From: an uncultured Alphaproteobacteria bacterium
GTDB taxonomy: Bacteria; Pseudomonadota; Alphaproteobacteria; HIMB59
Direction of reading: 5' to 3'
Length of the DNA stretch: 36,416 nucleotides
Assembly (NCBI GenBank): GCA_902610415.1
Contig: CACLVL010000009.1
Span: 1 to 36,416 of the forward strand
Shown here one piece after another: positions 17,087 to 24,756 of this stretch; position 1 is the first letter of the stretch, and the number at the start of each line of letters is the position of its first letter. Position numbers and translations under genes: made by a program. The notes beneath the pieces were generated by a model that was given only the letters and a program-made list of their open reading frames with translations, had not been told where the DNA came from and searched no databases.

Positions 17087-18871
17087 TTAAAAATATTTAA
17101 CTTTAATTTTTTCTTTGCTATTAGTTTTATCTGTAAAATCTACTACTTTGACATTTGTAGGTACTGTCGGTTTAATTATTTTATTTTGAATTTTTGCATT
17201 ACTATTAGTTTTGTAATTTGAATTTTGCGCAGTTGGTAAATTATTATCATTAGATTTTTTTTGAGTATGACCAAACATTCCCTCAAGGATAGTATTTGGA
17301 TTGATATCCTCTTTCTCAAAAGTCTCAAATATACTTCCATCCCGAAAAACTAAAACTCGATGACATAGTCCTATAAATTCCTCGAGTTCGCTTGATAGAA
17401 ATATCGCTGTACCACCATCATTTACAAAAATTCTTAAGTGTTTATATAAGTCTCGCTTTGCGCCAACATCAATACCTCTCGCTGGATCGTTAAGTATCAG
17501 TATTTTTGGAGTTGTTGTGAAAGCTCTGGCAATCATGACTTTTTGCTGATTTCCCCCACTCAACGAGGTAATTAGATTATTTTTTGGACCTGTTTTAATA
17601 CTTAATCTCTCTACTTCCCAATCAAAAATACCGTTTAATTCCATCCATTTAATAAAACCAATAAACCCACCAGACGTTTTAGATTGTTTTCCCTTGTATA
17701 ATGGAATGACCATATTTTCATATATGCTCATGTTAGGAAAAATACCCTCTTTTTTTCTATCTCCAGATACGTATCCAACTCCACTTTTCTTGGCATCTAA
17801 CAAGCTATTTACAGTTGTATAATCTTTCTTTGTTCTTTCTCGTTCCTCATCAGACTGTTTAACAACTACTTCTCCGCTTAGCGGTTGATCAATACCGGCG
17901 AGAGCCTTAACAAAATTATCTTGTCCTTGTCCATCAAGTCCTGTGACTCCAAGTATCTCACCTTTTGGAAGGTCAAAGTTAATAACATCTCCATTGTCCC
18001 AAACTTTTAAATCTTTAGCAGAAAGAACTATTTCATCTGAGATTGAGTCTGGAGGTGTAGCTTTTATTTCTGATGCTGTAGAAAATTTTTTATCACCTGT
18101 CATGAGACCGAGAAGATTTTTCTCAGTAATTTCATCTCCTGCTAAAACTCCAACATCAACCCCATCTCTCATAACCGTTGCTCTATCACTTATCCTTACT
18201 AACTCTGCAATTCTGTGAGTTACTATAAAAATTGCTGCACCTTGATCTCTTAATGTTCTCATTTTTGCAAAAAGTCTTTCTGTAGAGTCAAAATCGAGTG
18301 CGGCTGATGACTCATCTAAAATTAGTACTTTAGGATTTCTTAAAAATGCTCTACCAATTGTTATCCAAGCTTTCATACCAAGCGATAATTGACTTGCAAT
18401 TGTATATGGATCTACAAATTCACCAGATAGCTCTAACATTATGGAAGCGGCTTTTTCGACCCTATCTCGATGTGCTAATTTTTTCCCAAAAAAAGAGTCA
18501 TATCCAATAAATAAATTTTCATAAACAGTTGCTTCTTCAGCTATCATCACTTCTTGGAAAACTGTTGCGATACCAACTCTTTGGGCTTCAATTGGCGAAT
18601 TGGGTGATTGCCCCATGATAGATACTTTTCCTTTATCCAAAGGCAAAACTCCTGAGATCACCTTTGCCAATGTGCTTTTACCACATCCATTGCCACCAAC
18701 AATGGCGTGGATTTCACCAAAGTTAGCTTTGAAATTAACTCCGTTTAGGGCTTTTGTTACACCAAAGGATTTTGATGCATCTTGAACGTAAATATCTCCC
18801 CCAACTTTGGAGGTGTTAGACTGCGCCCCATTCCCGTTTGGGGCACTGTCCAAAGTTTTTTCTTCATTCAT
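17087..18871 (-). CDS. Sugar-type ABC importer ATPase (two ABC domains, RbsA/MglA family)
   Basis: A fused double ATPase of 594 residues. In the N-terminal domain, Walker A is GGNGCGKSTLAK, the signature region is degenerate (QLSLGMKAWITIGRAF) and Walker B is LILDESSAALD. In the C-terminal domain, Walker A is degenerate (GLDGQGQDNF), the signature is intact (SLSGGNQQKVMIARAF) and the Walker B position reads ILILNDPARGIDVGAK, with NDP instead of the usual DEP. This asymmetry is usual for the CUT2 family. The last ~70 residues after the ATPase core are an unusual Asn/Lys/Thr-rich tail, and the first ~28 are Ser/Gly/Asn-rich. It powers import with the periplasmic protein encoded upstream and the two permeases across the divergent promoter. 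Confidence 0.9.
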   Translation of the reverse strand: MNEEKTLDSAPNGNGAQSNTSKVGGDIYVQDASKSFGVTKALNGVNFKANFGEIHAIVGGNGCGKSTLAKVISGVLPLDKGKVSIMGQSPNSPIEAQRVGIATVFQEVMIAEEATVYENLFIGYDSFFGKKLAHRDRVEKAASIMLELSGEFVDPYTIASQLSLGMKAWITIGRAFLRNPKVLILDESSAALDFDSTERLFAKMRTLRDQGAAIFIVTHRIAELVRISDRATVMRDGVDVGVLAGDEITEKNLLGLMTGDKKFSTASEIKATPPDSISDEIVLSAKDLKVWDNGDVINFDLPKGEILGVTGLDGQGQDNFVKALAGIDQPLSGEVVVKQSDEERERTKKDYTTVNSLLDAKKSGVGYVSGDRKKEGIFPNMSIYENMVIPLYKGKQSKTSGGFIGFIKWMELNGIFDWEVERLSIKTGPKNNLITSLSGGNQQKVMIARAFTTTPKILILNDPARGIDVGAKRDLYKHLRIFVNDGGTAIFLSSELEEFIGLCHRVLVFRDGSIFETFEKEDINPNTILEGMFGHTQKKSNDNNLPTAQNSNYKTNSNAKIQNKIIKPTVPTNVKVVDFTDKTNSKEKIKVKYF

Positions 18872-18883
18872 TAATTACTTAAA

Positions 18884-20044
18884 TTAAAGTAATGCTTCAC
18901 CATTATCAAAGAAGTTATTTAAGTATTCATCACTTGCCCAGTTTTCAATTCCAACAGTTCTAAACTCACTTGAGTTTCTGTCACAATCTTCAGGAACAAA
19001 AGACTGAATAGTCTCTACATCCTCTTCATATGGAGGAACTAAAATAGATTGGATTTTTAGACCCTGACCTTTCATAGTTCTGAGAAGAACATTCATCGCA
19101 AACTCTGCATCGTCTCCTGGAGGCCATGCATAGACTGCTCTGTCAATAAAGTCTGGATTGTTTCTCCAGTAACAGAATGCTCCGATTTCTCCACCTAAAG
19201 CCATAGGCACCATAGGTCTTCCTGATGACTCGAGAGCATTAAGTGCTCCTGACTCACCTGAAGACTGAACTGCAAAACCATCAACTTGAGTTGTATTAGC
19301 AGATAGCCATTTTTGAAGTTCGGCTTGTGCTATTTGTGGGGTCCACATGTGTGCAATTTCTGCAACAACAGTAATGTCTGGATATTCTGCAAAACCGTCT
19401 AGCATACCTTGGTGCTGTGAATCAGATGCTGATGTTCCTGGAATACCTTCCATGATAACAACATTACCTTCACCACCAATAGTTTCTGCTAACCATTGTG
19501 CGATGTAATATCCGGTTAATTTATAATTAACTGATGTGCTGATAGCATATTCTGAGGTTAAATACCCAGTCATTGATGCAGTTGGAACACCTTTTCCATA
19601 TGCATATTCAATTGTAGGATTTAAAGCGACAGGATTTGAGCAACAGACTATTAATCCATCAACTCCTTGATCAGTTAACTGTCTCATTTGTTGAATTTGA
19701 ACTGCGTCTTTTAGGTTAGATTGGGTAACAACGATATCATTAAGAATACCAGCTTCCTTCATTTTAGGTAAGTAGTCACCGTATAATCTCTCCATCACAC
19801 CTTTTCTCCATAGATTACCAGCGTATGAGCTTGCATAACCAATAGTCCAAGGAAGCGGTCTATCACTTTTCCAATCTCTGTATACACTTTCGCCAAGTGG
19901 CTGGTTAGGATCCATAAAGTCAGGATTATAAACGAAGTCTCTAATGTCAGCTGGAATTTCATCTAGGATGTCCGCATTTAAGTTACCTGCAACACCAACA
20001 AAACTAACAGCTAAAATAGCTATGAACTTTTTAAGCAATGTCAT
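18884..20044 (-). CDS. Periplasmic substrate-binding protein of sugar-type ABC importer
   Basis: A 386-residue precursor. The signal peptide covers about 24 residues (MTLLKKFIAILAVSF... ending AGNLNA), followed by a RbsB/Peripla_BP_4 fold. Family-like segments are TIGYASSYAGNLWRKGVMERLY, QMRQLTDQGVDGLIVCCSNP and GEGNVVIMEGIPGTSASDSQHQGMLDGF. The protein has extra Trp and Pro-rich stretches near the C-terminus (AVYAWPPGDDAEFAMN). A strong Shine-Dalgarno AAGGAGGA lies upstream of the ATG. It is first in the minus arm of the divergent locus, so the ligand is probably the substrate of the linked carboxylase. Family firm; ligand unknown. Confidence 0.9.
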   Translation of the reverse strand: MTLLKKFIAILAVSFVGVAGNLNADILDEIPADIRDFVYNPDFMDPNQPLGESVYRDWKSDRPLPWTIGYASSYAGNLWRKGVMERLYGDYLPKMKEAGILNDIVVTQSNLKDAVQIQQMRQLTDQGVDGLIVCCSNPVALNPTIEYAYGKGVPTASMTGYLTSEYAISTSVNYKLTGYYIAQWLAETIGGEGNVVIMEGIPGTSASDSQHQGMLDGFAEYPDITVVAEIAHMWTPQIAQAELQKWLSANTTQVDGFAVQSSGESGALNALESSGRPMVPMALGGEIGAFCYWRNNPDFIDRAVYAWPPGDDAEFAMNVLLRTMKGQGLKIQSILVPPYEEDVETIQSFVPEDCDRNSSEFRTVGIENWASDEYLNNFFDNGEALL

Positions 20045-20059
20045 AGTTTTATCCTCCTT

Positions 20060-20073
20060 ACTTATATATAAGT
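20060..20073. repeat. 14-bp perfect palindrome ACTTATATATAAGT
   Basis: All seven base pairs match with no spacer, immediately upstream of the binding-protein Shine-Dalgarno sequence. It overlaps the likely transcription start of the minus arm, whose TATAAT lies 4 bases away. It could be an operator; AT-rich DNA makes chance occurrence possible. Confidence 0.45.
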
Positions 20074-20091
20074 ATTATTATAATATCTAAA

Positions 20092-20112
20092 TTATCAAAA
20101 AAGTTATCAAAA
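20092..20112. repeat. 9-bp direct repeat TTATCAAAA, 12-bp period
   Basis: Copies at 20092-20100 and 20104-20112 are identical and lie on one face of the DNA to within about one helical turn. They sit upstream of the TATAAT of the minus arm, where an activator might bind. Confidence 0.35.
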
Positions 20113-20115
20113 TTG

Positions 20116-20130
20116 TTCCAATATGTGGAA
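20116..20130. repeat. 15-bp inverted repeat TTCCA-N5-TGGAA
   Basis: The five-base arms are perfect with a five-base spacer. A second imperfect dyad (20126-20142, GTG...CAC) overlaps it. It lies near the centre of the divergent region, a typical place for an operator that serves both directions. Confidence 0.4.
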
Positions 20131-20189
20131 AAGATTTTCACATAAAAGCCTTATTTTCTGTAAATTAGTTAAGAGAAGGAATTTTTATT

Positions 20190-20975
20190 ATGGTTGATTT
20201 GAACTGCGATATGGGCGAAGGCTTTGGTATTTACTCATTTGCTGATGATGAGCAAATAATGCCATTTATTGATGCTGCTAACGTGGCTTGTGGCTTTCAC
20301 GCATCAGACCCAAATACAATGAGAAAAACAGTCGAACTTGCAAAAAAATATAATGTAAAAGTTGGCTCTCACCCTGCTTACCCAGATCTTGTGGGTTTTG
20401 GTCGAAGACCAATGAATATGAAGCGAGAAGAAATAAAAAATTTGGTTATGTATCAAACAGGTGCAATTAAAGCTTTTTTAGATGAGTTTGGTATGCCATT
20501 GAACCATATTAAACCACATGGTTCGTTATATGGTGTCTCTGCAAAAGAAGAGGATGTGGCTCATGGAATTGCTGATGCAGCTGAAATTTTTAATGTTGGT
20601 ATTTTCGGTATGGTTAATACCTTTCATGAAAAGGTGTATAAAGAAAGAGGAGTGAAATTTTATGGCGAATTTTACTCAGACTTGGAGTACGATGAAACAG
20701 GATATTTGGTTATAGCTAAGGGTCGAAATAAATATTATCCAACTGATAGAGCTGTAGAGCGTTGCCTAAGAGCAATGAATGAAAATAAAGTTGAGACTGT
20801 TCAAGGAAATGATGTGGTTGTAGGATGTGAAACAATTTGTGTTCATTCTGATACTCCTAATGCAGTAGAAATCCTAAAAGCTCTCAGAGAAAAAATTTCC
20901 TCTGATAAAAAAATACCTCAAAAAACTTCTAACGGTAATCATACTAAAATGCCTTATATTGTTGATAAGAAATGA
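20190..20975 (+). CDS. pxpA: LamB/YcsF (PxpA-like) family protein
   Basis: A 261-residue LamB/YcsF protein. It opens VDLNCDMGEGFGIYSFADDEQIMPFIDAANVACGFHASDP, all family landmarks, then has VGSHPAYPDLVGFGRRPM and IKPHGSLYG. The metal/catalytic residues expected in the family (early Asp and His of NCD, CGFH, SHPAYPD, KPHG) are present. PxpA cleaves 5-oxoproline together with PxpB and PxpC in an ATP-dependent reaction. Here the usual REVFADR segment is replaced (GEFYSDLEYDETGYLVIAKG), and biotin carboxylase follows with an ATGA overlap. The enzyme may therefore act on a carboxylated relative rather than on 5-oxoproline itself. Confidence 0.85.
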   Translation: MVDLNCDMGEGFGIYSFADDEQIMPFIDAANVACGFHASDPNTMRKTVELAKKYNVKVGSHPAYPDLVGFGRRPMNMKREEIKNLVMYQTGAIKAFLDEFGMPLNHIKPHGSLYGVSAKEEDVAHGIADAAEIFNVGIFGMVNTFHEKVYKERGVKFYGEFYSDLEYDETGYLVIAKGRNKYYPTDRAVERCLRAMNENKVETVQGNDVVVGCETICVHSDTPNAVEILKALREKISSDKKIPQKTSNGNHTKMPYIVDKK

Positions 20976-22474
20976 AAAAAATTTTAATTGCTAATCGTGG
21001 TGAAATAGCAAATAGAATTATTAAAAGTTGTAAAGTATTAGGTCACAAATCTGTAGCCGTTTATTCAGATGCAGACAAGAACTCAAAGCATGTAAGATTA
21101 TCCGATGAGTCTTATTATATAGGACCTAGTAAAGCTCAGGAAAGTTATCTCTCCTATGATAAGATTTTAGATATTGCTACAAAAGCAAATGTAGATGCTA
21201 TTCATCCTGGTTTTGGTTTTTTATCAGAAAATGACACTTTTGCTCAAGAGGTAATAGAAAGAGGTATTACATGGATTGGCCCAAAACCAAAATCAATAAA
21301 ATCAATGGGGAATAAGGATATTGCAAGAGAATTAGCTCTTAATTCCAATATTCCTATATGCCCTGGCATAAATAATGTTCACAAATTAAGCGATGAACAA
21401 CTCAAGACCAAATGTGAAGTTATAGGTTATCCATTGTTAATAAAATCAAGTGCTGGAGGAGGAGGGATAGGGATGAGTGTCGTCCAAAATTTCAAAGACC
21501 TTGCGAATGCAATTGAAAAAACAAGCAACCTTGCTTCTAAATCTTTTGGTAATGGAGATATATTTATTGAGAAATTTATCACAAACGCCCGACACATAGA
21601 AATACAAGTTTTTGGATTTGGGTTAAAGGGTGCTGTTCATCTCTTTGAAAGGGATTGTTCCATGCAAAGAAGATATCAAAAGATAATTGAGGAGTCCCCC
21701 GCGCCAGAAGTAGACAGGGAATTAATTAATACTATGGCAGAAGCAGCTGTCAAATTATCCTCTTATGTTAAATACGAGGGAGCAGGAACTGTTGAGTTTA
21801 TATATGATGTTCAAGAAATGAAATATTATTTTTTAGAGATGAATACCAGAATTCAAGTTGAACATCCGGTCACAGAGTTAGTGACAAACAATGATTTGAT
21901 TTCCATGCAAATAAACTTCGCCTTTGATAGAAAAAATAAATTTTTAAATCAGAACAAAATTAAAACTTATGGACATGCAATTGAATGTAGAGTTTATGCA
22001 GAGGATCCCTCTCAAAATTTCTTACCATCTCCAGGAAAAATTACAAAATTAAAATTTCCAAAAATTCCAAATGGTATCAGATTAGATTGGGGATATGATG
22101 AAAGAGACGAAGTTAGTTTCTACTATGACCCAATGATTGGAAAAATAATATCTCATGACTTAATTCGAGAAGACGCAATATCCAAATTAATAAAATTTTT
22201 AGAGGGCACCCAAATTGAGGGTATTAAGACAAATATACCTTTTCTAGTTTGCCTTCTTAAAGACAAAAATTTCCTAATAGGCAAACATAACACTAAATAT
22301 ATAGAAAATAATTTAAATACACTTATGAGTAAGACGTCTTTTAAAAATGGTTTTACTAAAAATATTGATTTGAACTCAAAGAGAATTAAAATTGTTGAGT
22401 CTGACAAACTTAAAGTAGGTCATGGAAGATCGCAGTCAGATAGAGGGGGCATCAAAGTAGTATATTTTGACTAA
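20972..22474 (+). CDS. Biotin carboxylase (AccC-like) of a dedicated carboxylase
   Basis: A 500-residue ATP-grasp biotin carboxylase. It starts KKILIANRGEIANRI and has SAGGGGIGMSVV (ATP-binding Gly loop), ERDCSMQRRYQKIIEESPAP, and FLEMNTRIQVEHPVTE, with the Mg-binding Glu and catalytic Arg. It carboxylates the biotinyl domain encoded at 14630-14848, using ATP and bicarbonate. It is linked to PxpA- and KipI/KipA-like genes, not to accB or acetyl-CoA carboxyltransferase genes, so a role outside fatty-acid synthesis is likely. The C-terminus (about 450-500) is longer than in AccC and rich in Lys and Asn. Confidence 0.9.
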   Translation: MKKILIANRGEIANRIIKSCKVLGHKSVAVYSDADKNSKHVRLSDESYYIGPSKAQESYLSYDKILDIATKANVDAIHPGFGFLSENDTFAQEVIERGITWIGPKPKSIKSMGNKDIARELALNSNIPICPGINNVHKLSDEQLKTKCEVIGYPLLIKSSAGGGGIGMSVVQNFKDLANAIEKTSNLASKSFGNGDIFIEKFITNARHIEIQVFGFGLKGAVHLFERDCSMQRRYQKIIEESPAPEVDRELINTMAEAAVKLSSYVKYEGAGTVEFIYDVQEMKYYFLEMNTRIQVEHPVTELVTNNDLISMQINFAFDRKNKFLNQNKIKTYGHAIECRVYAEDPSQNFLPSPGKITKLKFPKIPNGIRLDWGYDERDEVSFYYDPMIGKIISHDLIREDAISKLIKFLEGTQIEGIKTNIPFLVCLLKDKNFLIGKHNTKYIENNLNTLMSKTSFKNGFTKNIDLNSKRIKIVESDKLKVGHGRSQSDRGGIKVVYFD

Positions 22475-22479
22475 ATATA

Positions 22480-24753
22480 ATGGTTAATCAACTTGTAGCA
22501 GCTATAAAACCCTCTCAAATTCCGGGTTCTGACCCACAGTCAACGAAATACTTAATCGTCCCAATATTCATATTTTTTGCCCTTATGATTTTTGCAATGA
22601 TTAGGGGACCACAAATTATTTCAGGCTCTGGTATTGGAACAGCTATTATGGTTTCAACACCTCTTATTCTTGCTACTTATGCTCTTACAGCCTTGGCTTT
22701 AGCAGGTAGAGTTACAGTAGATTTATCAATAGGACCACTTATTGGTTTTATTAATGTAACGACAATTCAACTTTATGCTGCTGGTTACATTCAATCGCCA
22801 GTTGCATATTTCATATGTGCTCTTGCAATTGGAGTAATTTATCAATTCTTGTATGCACTGATTGTAATTTTTATTAGAGTTCAACCAATAATTGTTGCAC
22901 TAAGTATGTTTCTTGCCTTCTCTGGAATAAATTTAGTTATTTTACCAAGACCTGGAGGAAGAGCGCCTGATTGGATGTTATCTTGGAGTGCAGGAACTGA
23001 AGTAATACAACCAACACTTATACTTCTAATTTTCTCAACTCTAATTTGGTATGCACTTACTCATACAGCTTATTGGCAACATTTGAAATTAATGGGGTCT
23101 GATGAAAAATCTGCTTACACAAGCGGAGTAAGAATTTATGTTGTAAGAATTGGTGCTCATATTATTGGTGGAGTATATGCTGCACTTGCAGCTATCGCAT
23201 TTACAGGCTTAATTGGCTCCGGAGATCCAACTCAGGGCACTACTTATACATTAATGGCTGTTACTGCACTTGTTTTGGGGGGTTCAAGTTTGATTGGTGG
23301 AAGAGGCGGTGCGTTTGGAGCTATATTAGGTTCGGTCAATATTTATTTAATAAATTTTATACTATCTACTTTTAGGTTTGAAAGATTTCAAAGTTTTGTA
23401 ACAGACTTATCTTATGGCGCAGTATTGGTGGCATCACTTTTAATACTTATTGCACTTCCTTACATTCAAAAAGCATTTAAAAATTTATCAGTTTTTGTAT
23501 TTTTCATTATTGGAACATTAAGTGCTGCTGCTGTTCAAATTCACATGAAATTTGACCAAGTCACTAGAGGGACTGTTGGAGGCTTTGGAGGTAAATCTAA
23601 AGATGCTGAGATTTTTGAAAAAGCTCTTGAGTCTGGAAGTGATTGTCTAATCACAGGTAAAGCGTGCGCCGAGGGCGGAAATTCTACAGTTTGGATGTTT
23701 ATTGCCATTGGAATAGCAGCCTTGATTTATCTTGTTTATTTGCTCGTTAAACATAGAGATGGTCCAACTGTATCTTTTATCATTGCAGCGATTGTAATTT
23801 TCTTTGGATGTGTTTGGAGTGGCACGAGAGAGGCTTATTTTGTCAACGCTGATTTGGGGACTAATTTACAATATATCTTAAATTACGCTCCTCAGTATTT
23901 CACATCCGAGTATCTCAGAGTTGGAGTAGGATTACCTGATTTTTCATCCTCATCAAGTGCTTTGGTGGGCCTCGCTTATGCAATAGCAACTTTAGGAGGA
24001 ATAGTTTTCTTTACATCGGCCATAGTTATAATTGCTATGCCAAAATTTAGAAAAGAAATTAAGACACAAACGTTGGTATTGTTTGCAATTGCGATTTCTT
24101 TTGTAGTGTTTGCTGCAATATCTTACTATGGAATAGATTCAAATAGACAAAGTTTCTTTGGAATAGATGGATACGCTGTAATACTAATTTTATTTTTACT
24201 TTTTTTACTCACAGCACCAACTCTTTTCTCCAATATCAATCTAAATAATGTTTTTATAATTTTCCTTGGTGTATTAGCGATACTTGCTGTTTACTTTTTA
24301 GCCTCACCCTCTGGAAAAATTATTACTGATGATGGAAGTAAGTATTATTCCCCGATTATTACAGAATTAATTGTTAGCGATACATCATCTATTAATTATA
24401 CAAGACCTATACGTGGTGAGTTTATCACAAGTAATGTAACTTGGCTTAAAGAGGTAGCTTTAATTATATTTGCAATATTTGTATTTCAATTTTTTACCTT
24501 TCTAACAATGGGAACAAAAATATCATTTACAAGATTCAAACCTTACATTGCCATCTTAACTATTGCAGCATTAACTTGGTCTGCCATGTTCTTCGCAATA
24601 GGATATCCTTATTGGAAAATGATTTTAATCACAGCAATTGGAGTAGCTATTTCGCCTCTGATATGGCAAGCATTTGGTGTTTACAAAATTAAACTTAAAT
24701 CTCAAGAAGGACTTGAAAAATGGGGAGGACTATCAGAAGATAGAAAAGTTTAG
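22480..24753 (+). CDS. ABC importer permease (BPD_transp_2) with large C-terminal membrane extension
   Basis: The first ~335 residues are a CUT2-family permease like RbsC. They include ALALAGRVTVDLSIGPLIGF and VALSMFLAFSGINLV, then the EAA-like region LMGSDEKSAYTSGVRIYVVRIGAH and the GGSSLIGGRGGAFGAILGS stretch. After that the frame continues without interruption for another ~420 residues. These contain about eight or nine further hydrophobic segments, interrupted by soluble loops with Cys and Gly (SDCLITGKACAEGG, FFGIDGYAV), and resemble no family that I know. Typical permeases of this class are 320-350 residues; this one is 757. It should pair with the next permease and the ATPase at 17087-18871. 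Confidence 0.87.
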   Translation: MVNQLVAAIKPSQIPGSDPQSTKYLIVPIFIFFALMIFAMIRGPQIISGSGIGTAIMVSTPLILATYALTALALAGRVTVDLSIGPLIGFINVTTIQLYAAGYIQSPVAYFICALAIGVIYQFLYALIVIFIRVQPIIVALSMFLAFSGINLVILPRPGGRAPDWMLSWSAGTEVIQPTLILLIFSTLIWYALTHTAYWQHLKLMGSDEKSAYTSGVRIYVVRIGAHIIGGVYAALAAIAFTGLIGSGDPTQGTTYTLMAVTALVLGGSSLIGGRGGAFGAILGSVNIYLINFILSTFRFERFQSFVTDLSYGAVLVASLLILIALPYIQKAFKNLSVFVFFIIGTLSAAAVQIHMKFDQVTRGTVGGFGGKSKDAEIFEKALESGSDCLITGKACAEGGNSTVWMFIAIGIAALIYLVYLLVKHRDGPTVSFIIAAIVIFFGCVWSGTREAYFVNADLGTNLQYILNYAPQYFTSEYLRVGVGLPDFSSSSSALVGLAYAIATLGGIVFFTSAIVIIAMPKFRKEIKTQTLVLFAIAISFVVFAAISYYGIDSNRQSFFGIDGYAVILILFLLFLLTAPTLFSNINLNNVFIIFLGVLAILAVYFLASPSGKIITDDGSKYYSPIITELIVSDTSSINYTRPIRGEFITSNVTWLKEVALIIFAIFVFQFFTFLTMGTKISFTRFKPYIAILTIAALTWSAMFFAIGYPYWKMILITAIGVAISPLIWQAFGVYKIKLKSQEGLEKWGGLSEDRKV

Positions 24754-24756
24754 TAA

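Larger units (their letters stand above)
20045..20189. promoter_or_regulatory. Divergent control region of the importer/carboxylase locus
   Basis: This 145-bp region lies between the binding protein (minus) and the PxpA-like gene (plus). It contains a TATAAT box on the minus strand (20082-20077), a Shine-Dalgarno for the binding protein (20059-20052), and AGAAGGA (20174-20180) for the plus gene. It also holds a 14-bp palindrome, a 9-bp direct repeat and a 15-bp inverted repeat, listed separately. No -35 box stands out. The arrangement suggests a regulator controlling both arms, but no regulator gene is adjacent. Confidence 0.5.

Noticed and set aside
22480..24753. Long permease as two genes joined by error
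   Set aside because: The frame is open throughout, with no frameshift sign or internal start with a ribosome site, and the second half has no independent family match, so I keep one protein.
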